The position numbers and the translations under genes were made by a program. From Prevotellaceae bacterium (lineage in GTDB: Bacteria; Bacteroidota; Bacteroidia; Bacteroidales; UBA932), in NCBI GenBank assembly GCA_031258755.1, contig JAIRMK010000135.1, positions 1 to 6,064 of the forward strand: DNA of 6,064 nucleotides. Direction: 5' to 3'. The notes under the pieces were generated by a model. It was given only the letters and a program-made list of their open reading frames with translations, made no database searches and was not told where the DNA came from. Numbering within the stretch: position 1 is the stretch's first letter; each line of letters opens with the position of its first letter. Positions 1 through 6,064 of the stretch are shown here, one piece after another.

Positions 1-157
1 AGGCCGCCAAGCCTTTGTCCACCAGTTCCCGGTTGACGTCGTTAAACACAATGGTTGCGCCGGCTTTTGCGAAACCTGAGGCAATGGCAAATCCAATGCC
101 GTAAGACGCGCCCGTCACCAGGGCGATTTTCCCTTCCAAAGAAAATTTTTGGTTCAT
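1..157 (-). CDS. SDR-family oxidoreductase, partial: gluconate 5-dehydrogenase-like, probable KduD role
   Basis: Only the first 52 residues are in the window; the rest lies beyond the left edge. The ATG at 157 opens with MNQKFSLEGKIALVTGASYG. The classical short-chain dehydrogenase nucleotide-binding motif TGxxxGIG lies at residues 15-22, and an acidic residue (D40, in IVFND) sits at the end of the second beta strand, which usually favours NAD(H). The N-terminus resembles Bacteroidota proteins annotated as gluconate 5-dehydrogenase. Placed 24 nt after kdgK and in one operon with kduI, its likely job is reduction of 2,5-diketo-3-deoxygluconate to 2-keto-3-deoxygluconate (the KduD step) in the cytoplasm. 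The SDR family call is firm. The exact substrate is inferred from context, because the catalytic Ser-Tyr-Lys region is not visible. No Shine-Dalgarno sequence precedes the start. Confidence 0.85.
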   Translation of the reverse strand, partial: MNQKFSLEGKIALVTGASYGIGFAIASGFAKAGATIVFNDVNRELVDKGLAA

Positions 158-165
158 AGTTTTTG

Positions 166-178
166 CAATTTGTAATTG
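166..178. repeat. Short dyad between kdgK and the SDR gene
   Basis: CAATT and AATTG flank a 3-nt centre in the 24-nt spacer between the kdgK stop and the SDR start. It is AT-rich with only five base pairs and has no U-tract suited to a terminator. It may slightly structure the intercistronic RNA, or it may be chance. Confidence 0.25.
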
Positions 179-181
179 TTA

Positions 182-1222
182 TTATCTGGAAACGCGGCCG
201 GAGCCGTCGCCTTTCATTAATTGTTCCACTTCCGGGACGGTGACTAAGTTGTAATCTCCATAAATCGTATGTTTCAATGCGGAGGCGGCCACGGCAAATT
301 CCAGGGCTTTTGCGTCGTTGCCGGGATAGGAGAGCAGTCCGTAAATCAAACCACCCATGAACGCATCGCCGCCGCCCACGCGGTCAACGATGTGGGTAAT
401 GTCGTAACGTTTCGACCGGCGCAAGACGCCTCCGGAATAGATGCACCCGCCCCACGTGTTGTGGTTGGCATTGATGGAGCCGCGCAACGTGATGATTACC
501 TTTTGCGCCCTCGGGAATTTTGCCTGCAATTGTTGGCATACCCATTCAAATTCGGCGGCGTCGACATTCCCGCCCGTGTGCGAAACGTCAAAACCCTGCG
601 GCTTGATGCCGAATACCTTTTCGGCGTCTTCTTCATTTCCCAAAACGATATCGCAACCGGCCACGAGCGCAGGCATAATTTCAGACGCAGTTTTGCCGTA
701 TTTCCACAGGTTTTTCCGGTAATTCAAATCGCAGGAAACCGTTATGCCCATTTCGTTGGCCACCTGTATCGCCTCCAAACAGGCAGCGGCAGCGCCTTGC
801 GACAGCGCCGGCGTGATGCCTGTCCAGTGAAACCATTGTGCGCCCCGGAATATTTCCCGCCAGTTAAACATTCCCGGCTGAACGTCGGCAATAGCCGACC
901 CGGCGCGGTCATAAACGACTTTGGAAGCGCGGGCAACCGCTCCTGTTTCGAGGAAATAAATACCCATTCTATTACCTCCGCGGAGGATGTGGTCTGTCTC
1001 CACATTGTGTTTTCTCAAATCGGCTATACACGCGTCCGCCAAATCATTTTCCGGCAAGCGGGTAACCAACGCTGCGGGTATGCCGTAATTGGCAAGCGAA
1101 ACCGCCACATTGGCCTCGCCGCCCCCAAAAGTGGCGGTAAAGGAATTGGCCTGCACAAATCTTTGATATTCGGGAGTTGCCAAACGAAGCATAATCTCCC
1201 CAAATGTAACTACTTTTTTCAT
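182..1222 (-). CDS. kdgK: 2-keto-3-deoxygluconate kinase (PfkB/ribokinase family)
   Basis: Cytoplasmic sugar kinase of 346 residues, predicted to phosphorylate 2-keto-3-deoxygluconate (KDG) to KDPG with ATP, feeding the KDPG aldolase step. The N-terminus MKKVVTFGEIMLRLATPE and the glycine-rich sugar-binding segment GGGEANVA (33-40) are typical of PfkB kinases. The C-terminal signature reads DRVGGGDAF (280-288), with the presumed catalytic base at D286; the usual form is DTxGAGDxF. Length fits the family. The ATG at 1222 lies 12 nt after the kduI stop, so the two are almost certainly co-transcribed, and the SDR dehydrogenase follows 24 nt downstream. Neighbouring kduI and the dehydrogenase make KDG the likely substrate rather than fructose, ribose or another PfkB sugar. 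The C-terminal GDGSGRVSR tail matches what I recall of Bacteroidota KdgK-type proteins. Confidence 0.9.
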   Translation of the reverse strand: MKKVVTFGEIMLRLATPEYQRFVQANSFTATFGGGEANVAVSLANYGIPAALVTRLPENDLADACIADLRKHNVETDHILRGGNRMGIYFLETGAVARASKVVYDRAGSAIADVQPGMFNWREIFRGAQWFHWTGITPALSQGAAAACLEAIQVANEMGITVSCDLNYRKNLWKYGKTASEIMPALVAGCDIVLGNEEDAEKVFGIKPQGFDVSHTGGNVDAAEFEWVCQQLQAKFPRAQKVIITLRGSINANHNTWGGCIYSGGVLRRSKRYDITHIVDRVGGGDAFMGGLIYGLLSYPGNDAKALEFAVAASALKHTIYGDYNLVTVPEVEQLMKGDGSGRVSR

Positions 1223-1234
1223 GTTTATGTTTTG

Positions 1235-2077
1235 TTACTGTAATTTATCGGCAGTGAAAGTATCCATGTCGTCATAATCCAGGTTTTCGCCGCACATAGC
1301 CCAAATAAAGGTATAGTTGCCGGTTCCGGCAGCGCTGTGAATCGACCACGAAGGAGAAATCACCGCCTGTTCGTTTCCGATGAAGAGGTGACGGGTTTCC
1401 TGCGGTTCGCCCATAAAATGACACACGGACTGTTTTTCGGGTACCTTAAAATAAAAATATGCCTCCATCCGGCGTGTGTGCGTGTGCGGCGGCATGGTGT
1501 TCCAGACGCTCCCTTCTTTAATTTCCGTTAAACCCATTTGCAACTGGCAACAGGGAACGATTTCGTTCAATATAAGCTGATTTAGGGTGCGTTCGTTGGA
1601 GGTGGCTTTGGCGCCCAATTCACGGACACGGCGCATTTGTGCGGTAATTTTTGCCGTTGGATATTCTTTGTGCGCGGGCGCCGAGGCAAAGTAGAATTTA
1701 GCCGGCGGCTGCCCCGCTTTGCTTTTGAACACAATTTCTTTTGCGCCCCGTCCCACATATACGGCGTCTTTATATGACAGTGCATACGATACGCCGTCTA
1801 CCGTAACAGCGCCCTCGTTTTCTATGCAAACAATACCGGCTTCCCGGCGCTCACAGAAATACGCGGAGCGGATTAAATCGACGGTCTCCAGCTTCAAATC
1901 TTCATTTACGGGGAAAGCGCCTCCGATAATCAAGCGGTCGTTGTGCGTATAAGTCATTAAAACCGCATCGGGTTCAAGCAGTTTTTCTACTAAAAACGCA
2001 TTGCGCAACTGTGCCGTGTCATACCGTTTTACATCTTTGGGATGTGTCCCCCAGCGTTCTTGGATGGTTGTTTTCAT
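1235..2077 (-). CDS. kduI: 5-keto-4-deoxyuronate isomerase (5-dehydro-4-deoxy-D-glucuronate isomerase)
   Basis: Cytoplasmic cupin-fold, zinc-dependent isomerase that converts 5-keto-4-deoxyuronate, the product of unsaturated uronate from pectin-type polymers, to 2,5-diketo-3-deoxygluconate. From the ATG at 2077 (MKTTIQERWGTHPKDVKRYD) it is 280 residues, against 278 in E. coli. The four metal ligands expected from E. coli KduI (H196, H198, E203, H245) correspond here to H198, H200 and E205 in PPHTHTRRMEAYFYF and to H247 in SWSIHSAAG, a constant offset of two. An in-frame TTG at 2089 would add four residues, but ATG is preferred because it restores the family N-terminus. It is the first gene of the operon; kdgK starts 12 nt downstream. 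No Shine-Dalgarno sequence is present; the ATG is preceded by an A-rich tract. A candidate promoter lies about 57 bp upstream of the start codon. Confidence 0.95.
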   Translation of the reverse strand: MKTTIQERWGTHPKDVKRYDTAQLRNAFLVEKLLEPDAVLMTYTHNDRLIIGGAFPVNEDLKLETVDLIRSAYFCERREAGIVCIENEGAVTVDGVSYALSYKDAVYVGRGAKEIVFKSKAGQPPAKFYFASAPAHKEYPTAKITAQMRRVRELGAKATSNERTLNQLILNEIVPCCQLQMGLTEIKEGSVWNTMPPHTHTRRMEAYFYFKVPEKQSVCHFMGEPQETRHLFIGNEQAVISPSWSIHSAAGTGNYTFIWAMCGENLDYDDMDTFTADKLQ

Positions 2078-2133
2078 ATTTTTTTGCAAAAATGGTTTCC
2101 GGCGTCTCTGTAAGGTCTTTCGGGTTCAGGATA

Positions 2134-2161
2134 CAAATATATAAAAATTTTGTTATATTTG
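2134..2161. repeat. 28-bp imperfect dyad in the divergent promoter region
   Basis: The arms CAAATATA (2134-2141) and TATATTTG (2154-2161) are perfect reverse complements, and the centre AAAA/TTTT (2144-2151) is also symmetric. Only two of the 14 base pairs of the dyad fail to match (2142/2153 and 2143/2152). Each arm is at the same time the -7 box of one of the two divergent promoters. It could be a binding site for a dimeric regulator, or the symmetry could be a by-product of two mirrored AT-rich -7 boxes. Confidence 0.6.
2154..2161 (+). promoter_or_regulatory. Candidate -7 box for the DUF2851 gene
   Basis: TATATTTG on the plus strand is an exact match to the Bacteroides -7 consensus TAnnTTTG. 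A start near 2166-2168 would leave a leader of only about 15-17 nt before the ATG at 2183. No convincing TTTG -33 element is found at the expected distance (around 2129-2134), so this call rests on the -7 box alone. Confidence 0.4.
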
Positions 2162-2182
2162 CACAAAATAACCACCACTATA

Positions 2183-3481
2183 ATGAAAGAAGATTTTTTA
2201 CATTTTTTATGGAAGCACCTGCTTTTTGATAAGCAGCATCCGGTTATTACTTCGGGCGAAAAAATTGAAGTGGTCAATCCCGGGCAGCACAACACGGACG
2301 CAGGACCCGATTTTTTCAATGCGAAAGTCCGTATCGGTGAGACGTTGTGGGCCGGGAACGTGGAAATTCACCTCCGCGCATCGGACTGGAAGCGGCACGC
2401 GCACCAGCATAATGAGGCATACAATAATATTATCCTGCACGTGGTGCTGGAAAACGACGACGTTATTGTGCGCGACAACGGACAAGCTATTCCTACTTTT
2501 GTGATGACATACGACCCGGCACTGGAAGAACGGTATGAGGCGCTTCTTGCCGCGCCTCCGCCGACGCCCTGCGCACCGCATGTGAGACATATCCGACCCA
2601 TCGACATGGTACATTTGCTCAGCCGCCTGCTGGTAGAACGGCTGGAGTTGAAATCGGCAAATATCAGGCAGGCGCTCGCCCTCACCCATAACGAATGGAA
2701 CGCCGCCTTTCACCAACTGCTTTTCCGCGCTTTTGGATTTGGCATCAATACCGTTGCTTTCGAACTTCTCGCCAAAAACACGCCCTACAAAATCATCGGT
2801 AAACACCGGAATGTGCTGCTGCAACTCGAGGCGCTGCTCTTCGGACAGGCCGGCCTGTTGCAGGAGCCCGCCAAGGACGAATACCACAGTCTCCTGCAAA
2901 AGGAGTATTGTTTTTTACGGGAAAAATTCCAGCTTTCGCCGCTCGAGGCGCATCTTTGGAAATTCCTGCGCCTGCGGCCTTCCAATTTTCCCACCATACG
3001 TCTCGCACAGCTGGCACAGTTCCTGCACCGCGCCCCGCCGGTAGTTCATCTTATGGAGGCATGGAACAAACATTCGGAAAAAGAATTGTACGCGCTGTTC
3101 GATTTGCAGGCTTCCGAATACTGGGAAACCCACTATGTGTTCGGGAGGCCTTCGCCGCCGCAACCAAAAAAATTGGGACAGGCTTCTATCTACAACCTCA
3201 TCGTAAATCTTGCCATTCCTTATCTTTTCACGTATGCGCAATATCATCATTACGACAACCTGCGGGAAAACGCACTGGAATTACTGGAAAAATTTCCGCC
3301 GGAACAAAACCATATCATACGCCAATGGCAGCAAGTGGGCATTAAAGCCGATAGCGCGTTTCACAGTCAGGCGCTCATACAACTTCAAACCGCTTATTGC
3401 GACAAAAAGCGTTGTCTTTATTGTCCTGTCGGGGCGGGAATTATTTTCCCACTATCGTCATTTCATCAATCAAATGGGTAG
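2183..3481 (+). CDS. DUF2851 family protein of unknown function
   Basis: A 432-residue protein recognised as DUF2851, a family found mainly in Bacteroidota with no established function. The ATG at 2183 gives MKEDFLHFLWKHLLFDKQ, the usual family start; upstream in-frame codons are not ATG and were rejected. The conserved N-terminal block (residues 32-90) contains NPGQHNTDAGPDF, then GNVEIHLRASDWKRHAHQHN and YNNIILHVV. The middle and C-terminal parts look helical. A cysteine cluster C-x4-C-x2-C lies at 406, 411 and 414 (CDKKRCLYC) near the C-terminus. There is no signal peptide or membrane segment, so it is probably cytoplasmic. The last 14 or so residues, after CPVGAG, run into the convergent S46 peptidase gene and overlap it by 41 bp; I cannot tell whether this tail is normal for the family. 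It is transcribed divergently from kduI and shows no clear functional link to it. Confidence 0.88.
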   Translation: MKEDFLHFLWKHLLFDKQHPVITSGEKIEVVNPGQHNTDAGPDFFNAKVRIGETLWAGNVEIHLRASDWKRHAHQHNEAYNNIILHVVLENDDVIVRDNGQAIPTFVMTYDPALEERYEALLAAPPPTPCAPHVRHIRPIDMVHLLSRLLVERLELKSANIRQALALTHNEWNAAFHQLLFRAFGFGINTVAFELLAKNTPYKIIGKHRNVLLQLEALLFGQAGLLQEPAKDEYHSLLQKEYCFLREKFQLSPLEAHLWKFLRLRPSNFPTIRLAQLAQFLHRAPPVVHLMEAWNKHSEKELYALFDLQASEYWETHYVFGRPSPPQPKKLGQASIYNLIVNLAIPYLFTYAQYHHYDNLRENALELLEKFPPEQNHIIRQWQQVGIKADSAFHSQALIQLQTAYCDKKRCLYCPVGAGIIFPLSSFHQSNG

Positions 3482-5588
3482 CGCCGGCGTATTTGTCGAT
3501 GATGAACAGCACGTAGCGGATATCCACGCTGATGGTGCGTTGCAAGTCGGGCTCAAAGGTGATGTCGCCGCTCAGGGCTTCCCAGTTGCCGTCGAACGCT
3601 GCGCCGATAAGCTCGCCGCGTCCGTTCAACACCGGACTGCCCGAATTGCCGCCGGTGATGTCGGTATTGGAAAGGAAGCATACCGGCAGCTTGCCGTCGG
3701 GCAGGGCATAGCGGCCGTAGTCTTTCGCCAAATACAGCTGCTTCAACTTTTCGGGCACCACAAATTCCCAGTTGTCCGGGTCTTCCTTTTCCAGTACGCC
3801 TTCCAGCGTGGTATAGTAATTGTAATGCACGGCGTCTTTCGGCTCATAACTTAAAATATTGCCATACGTCAGGCGCGTGCTGAAATTGGCGTCGGGGTAA
3901 AACACCTTGCCGGGCTGCATCTCCATTAAGCCTGCCAGAAAATGCCGGCGCCCCTTTGACAGTTGCAAACTGTACACTTGCATGGCAGCCGACAAAGCAG
4001 TGGCTTTCTTTTGTCCCGATGCGGCCAATTGTATGGCGGGGTCTTTTCCCAATTGCTTGGCAGAGGGTTTTTCGGTAAACGCTTTCAACTTGTCGAAACT
4101 TACAAAAACAGATTTTGCAAACAGGTCTTCTACATATTTGTCAAAATTTCCTTTGTATTTCTTTTCCGCGTCTATCAGGGCTTGCGGCCAGTCGGCCTTC
4201 GCTATTTTCCCTGTAAAAACTTTCAGCAGCGCTTTTGCCACCTTCACATCGGTAGGCGCATTATAGTTCTTGTAAAAATCTTCCGCCTCTTCCAATAATT
4301 CATCTTTGGCGGCGGCTATTGCACTTTTATTCGTGTCCTGCAAAGCCTTCAGGTAGCCAAGCGCCCGGCCGGCCATCCGTTGGATTTCGATGTTGGGAAA
4401 AGTTTCGGAGTAGTAAAGTACGGTACGGTAAATATGCTCACGGTCTTCGATGGCTTGCCGGATGTCGTCCAGTGCGGTTTTGTAATCTTCATTATTGCTT
4501 GCGGCGGCAAATTCGGCAAACCGCTTTTCCGTGTTTTCTTTCTTTTCCACGATATTCAAGCGTTTCAGGGCTGCGTTCATGCCCATGGAATTTTTCCAGT
4601 AATTCGTCGAGCCGGAATATTTGGACGCATATTGAATTTTCACTTTCGGGTCGGCGAGCATGTCTTCCAGCAGAATTTCCTGCCGGACGCCGCGCACATA
4701 AATGCGTATGGCGTTCGACACGTTCATCCGTTCGCGCACTTCCCACGAGGTCATGTAGCGGTTGGTGCTTCCCGGATAGCCCATAATCATGGCGTAGTCG
4801 CCTTCTTCAAAGCCGGCGATGGAAATGTGAAGGTAGCGTTTCGGTTTCAGCGGGATGTTGTCGGCGGCATATTCGGCCGGGTTTCCGTCCCTGTCGGTAT
4901 ATACGCGGAACAGCGAGAAGTCGCCGGTATGGCGCGGCCACATCCAGTTGTCGGTGTCGGCGCCGAACTTGCCGATGGCCGACGGCGGCGCACCCACCAA
5001 GCGCACGTCGTTATATATTTTGTAGGTAAATAGATAATATGCATTGCCGTTGAACATCGGATATACGGAGGCGCGAATATCTTTCTGTCCTTTTGTTACC
5101 GTGTCCCGCAAGGCTTTTGAAAGGTCGTTGAATTTTGCGTTGCGCTGTTTCTCGTCGGTGACGCCGGCCAGTTCCGGTAAAATTTTATCGCTAACGTCTT
5201 CAATCCTGTCTAAAAACGTGACCGACAAGCCGGGTGTTGGAATTTCGTCGGCGCGGGTCGCCGCCCAGAAGCCCTCTTTCAGGTAGTCATGTTCCACGCT
5301 GCTGTGCTCCTGAATAGCGCCGTAGCCGCAGTGGTGGTTGGTGAGCAGCAGCCCTTCGGACGAAATAATTTCGCCGGTGCAGCCACCGCCGAAAATCACC
5401 ACCGCATCTTTCAAACTCGATTGGTTAATGCTGTAAATCTCGTCGGCCGACAGCATCAAGCCCTGTTTTTGCATGGCGGCGTGGTTCAGCTTTTCGATAA
5501 GCGGCAAAAGCCACATGCCCTCATCGGCAAATACAGGTTGTGCGACAATTGTTAATCCGCAAAAAAGTAGTAAAAATTTTTTCATCAT
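3441..5588 (-). CDS. S46 family serine dipeptidyl-peptidase, DPP7-type, secreted
   Basis: Exopeptidase of 715 residues that should remove N-terminal dipeptides from oligopeptides in the periplasm or at the outer surface. MMKKFLLLFCGLTIVAQPVF is a Sec signal peptide with likely cleavage after A21 (VFA|DEG), followed by the family start DEGMWLLPLIEKLN. The chymotrypsin-fold triad is visible: H86 in TNHHCGYG, D223 in RHTGDFS and S649 in GGNSGSPV. Residues that hold the substrate amino terminus in characterised S46 enzymes appear as N214, W215, R219, N329 and D666. The S1 specificity position, 18 residues after the serine, is G667 (FDGNW), as in DPP7; DPP11, which prefers Asp/Glu, has Arg there. 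Hydrophobic P1 preference is therefore likely. The start could equally be the second ATG at 5585. An extension to 5861 was rejected because it would overlap rnhB. It follows rnhB by 35 nt. Confidence 0.95.
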   Translation of the reverse strand: MMKKFLLLFCGLTIVAQPVFADEGMWLLPLIEKLNHAAMQKQGLMLSADEIYSINQSSLKDAVVIFGGGCTGEIISSEGLLLTNHHCGYGAIQEHSSVEHDYLKEGFWAATRADEIPTPGLSVTFLDRIEDVSDKILPELAGVTDEKQRNAKFNDLSKALRDTVTKGQKDIRASVYPMFNGNAYYLFTYKIYNDVRLVGAPPSAIGKFGADTDNWMWPRHTGDFSLFRVYTDRDGNPAEYAADNIPLKPKRYLHISIAGFEEGDYAMIMGYPGSTNRYMTSWEVRERMNVSNAIRIYVRGVRQEILLEDMLADPKVKIQYASKYSGSTNYWKNSMGMNAALKRLNIVEKKENTEKRFAEFAAASNNEDYKTALDDIRQAIEDREHIYRTVLYYSETFPNIEIQRMAGRALGYLKALQDTNKSAIAAAKDELLEEAEDFYKNYNAPTDVKVAKALLKVFTGKIAKADWPQALIDAEKKYKGNFDKYVEDLFAKSVFVSFDKLKAFTEKPSAKQLGKDPAIQLAASGQKKATALSAAMQVYSLQLSKGRRHFLAGLMEMQPGKVFYPDANFSTRLTYGNILSYEPKDAVHYNYYTTLEGVLEKEDPDNWEFVVPEKLKQLYLAKDYGRYALPDGKLPVCFLSNTDITGGNSGSPVLNGRGELIGAAFDGNWEALSGDITFEPDLQRTISVDIRYVLFIIDKYAGATHLIDEMTIVGK

Positions 5589-5623
5589 ATTGAGTATTTT
5601 ATTTGATTTATTCTCCTGTCGGT

Positions 5624-6064
5624 TTAAAATAATATTGTTTGCACGTCCTCTACCAGCCTGAAGCTCCGCCGGTGGTAGGGCGTGACGCCATAGCGCTGAA
5701 TGGCCGTCCGGTGTTGCTCTGTGGGGTATCCCATGTTTTGTTCCCATCCGTAGGCCGGAAATTCCTCCGCAAGCCGGGACATCCATTCGTCGCGGTGCGT
5801 TTTCGCCAACACCGACGCCGCTGCAATGGATGCATACGTGGCATCGCCTTTTACCACGCACACATGCGGTATCTCCCGGTAAGGGAAAAACTTATTGCCA
5901 TCTACCAAAATACAGTCGGGGCGTAACGACAAGCCGTCTAAGGCACGGTGCATGGCCATAATGGAAGCCCGCAGGATGTTGATACGGTCAATTTCCTCAT
6001 GGCTCACCTGCGCCACCTGCCATGCCGGCGCTTCCGCCTCGATGATTGTGCGCAGCATGTCGCG
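5624..6064 (-). CDS. rnhB: Ribonuclease HII, partial (5' end outside the window)
   Basis: C-terminal 146 residues of RNase HII, the cytoplasmic endonuclease that cuts the RNA strand of RNA-DNA hybrids and initiates removal of single ribonucleotides from DNA. The frame stays open through the right edge (codons for R and D precede the methionine at 6058), so that methionine is internal. Two of the four acidic active-site residues are visible, in LVDGNK and in KGDATYASIAAASVLAK, at residues 53 and 72 counted from the methionine at 6058. The family block NMGYPTEQHRTAIQRYGVTP followed by YHRRSF is also present. The N-terminal DEAGRG-type block with the other two acids lies outside. The stop at 5624 is 35 nt before the peptidase start, so both genes may share a transcript. 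Confidence 0.95.
   Translation of the reverse strand, partial: RDMLRTIIEAEAPAWQVAQVSHEEIDRINILRASIMAMHRALDGLSLRPDCILVDGNKFFPYREIPHVCVVKGDATYASIAAASVLAKTHRDEWMSRLAEEFPAYGWEQNMGYPTEQHRTAIQRYGVTPYHRRSFRLVEDVQTILF

Larger units (their letters stand above)
2134..2167 (-). promoter_or_regulatory. Candidate Bacteroidota-type promoter for the kduI operon
   Basis: Read on the minus strand, TATATTTG (2141 down to 2134) is an exact match to the Bacteroides -7 consensus TAnnTTTG. A TTTG at 2167-2164 could be the -33 element with a 22-bp spacer, slightly longer than the usual 19-21. Transcription would begin near 2128, giving a leader of roughly 50 nt before the kduI ATG at 2077. The motif match is seen in the sequence; promoter activity is inferred. 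Confidence 0.5.

Noticed and set aside
269..1243. Long plus-strand open frame (324 codons) opposite kdgK
   Set aside because: It lies wholly antisense to the well-supported kdgK gene and its product resembles no family I know. Its openness is explained by the codon bias of the real gene.
2078..2089. TTG start adding four residues (MQKN) to KduI
   Set aside because: The ATG at 2077 gives the family N-terminus MKTTIQERWGTHP and a length close to E. coli KduI.
2908..3345. Plus-strand open frame of 145 codons inside the DUF2851 gene
   Set aside because: It is an alternative frame of the same strand within a recognised gene, with no family resemblance or start-site support.
3401..3424. Possible terminator: GACAA/TTGTC inverted repeat followed by TTTATTG
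   Set aside because: The stem is only 5 bp with no GC-rich core, it lies inside the DUF2851 coding region upstream of its stop, and the T-run is interrupted.
3210..3854. Plus-strand open frame spanning the end of DUF2851 and the 3' part of the peptidase gene
   Set aside because: It overlaps two supported genes, has no recognisable domain, and its product looks like an antisense reading of the peptidase.
4380..5033. Plus-strand open frame of 217 codons opposite the S46 peptidase
   Set aside because: It is antisense to a gene with full domain and catalytic-residue support. The composition looks like a shadow frame, with many His, Val and Phe residues and no domain pattern.
5589..5861. 91-residue N-terminal extension of the S46 peptidase
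   Set aside because: It would overlap rnhB in another frame and place the clear signal peptide in the middle of the protein. The start at 5588 puts the signal peptide at the N-terminus.

Overview
The window looks like ordinary chromosomal DNA from a member of the Bacteroidota, probably order Bacteroidales. Three things point there: a DUF2851 protein, an S46-family dipeptidyl-peptidase with a Sec signal peptide, and initiation regions that are AT-rich, mostly lack Shine-Dalgarno sequences, and carry TAnnTTTG-type -7 promoter boxes. I see no mobile element, CRISPR array, rRNA, tRNA or phage gene. Coding density is very high, and no gene-free stretch exceeds about 105 bases.

Left part (1-2077, minus strand): a tight three-gene unsaturated-uronate operon, transcribed kduI -> kdgK -> SDR dehydrogenase, with gaps of 12 and 24 nt. 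KduI isomerises 5-keto-4-deoxyuronate to 2,5-diketo-3-deoxygluconate. The SDR enzyme, cut by the left window edge, probably reduces that to 2-keto-3-deoxygluconate (KDG). KdgK then phosphorylates KDG to KDPG for Entner-Doudoroff cleavage. This is the cytoplasmic end of pectin or other polyuronide degradation.

Middle (2078-2182): a 105-bp divergent intergenic region. It holds two back-to-back -7 boxes, one per strand, which form the arms of a nearly perfect 28-bp dyad (2134-2161). This is the most interesting non-coding signal in the window. To its right, a DUF2851 gene of unknown function (2183-3481, plus strand) runs rightward and overlaps the convergent gene beyond it by 41 bp, tail to tail.

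Right part (3441-6064, minus strand): rnhB (ribonuclease HII, 5' end outside the window) followed after 35 nt by a secreted S46 dipeptidyl-peptidase of the DPP7 type (Gly at the S1 specificity position). The two functions look unrelated and are probably only co-transcribed housekeeping and peptide-nutrition genes.

No clearly new multi-gene system is visible. The points worth checking are the symmetric divergent promoter, the uncharacterised DUF2851 protein with its Cys cluster and a possible nuclease-like motif, the antisense 3' overlap, and the exact substrate of the SDR enzyme.
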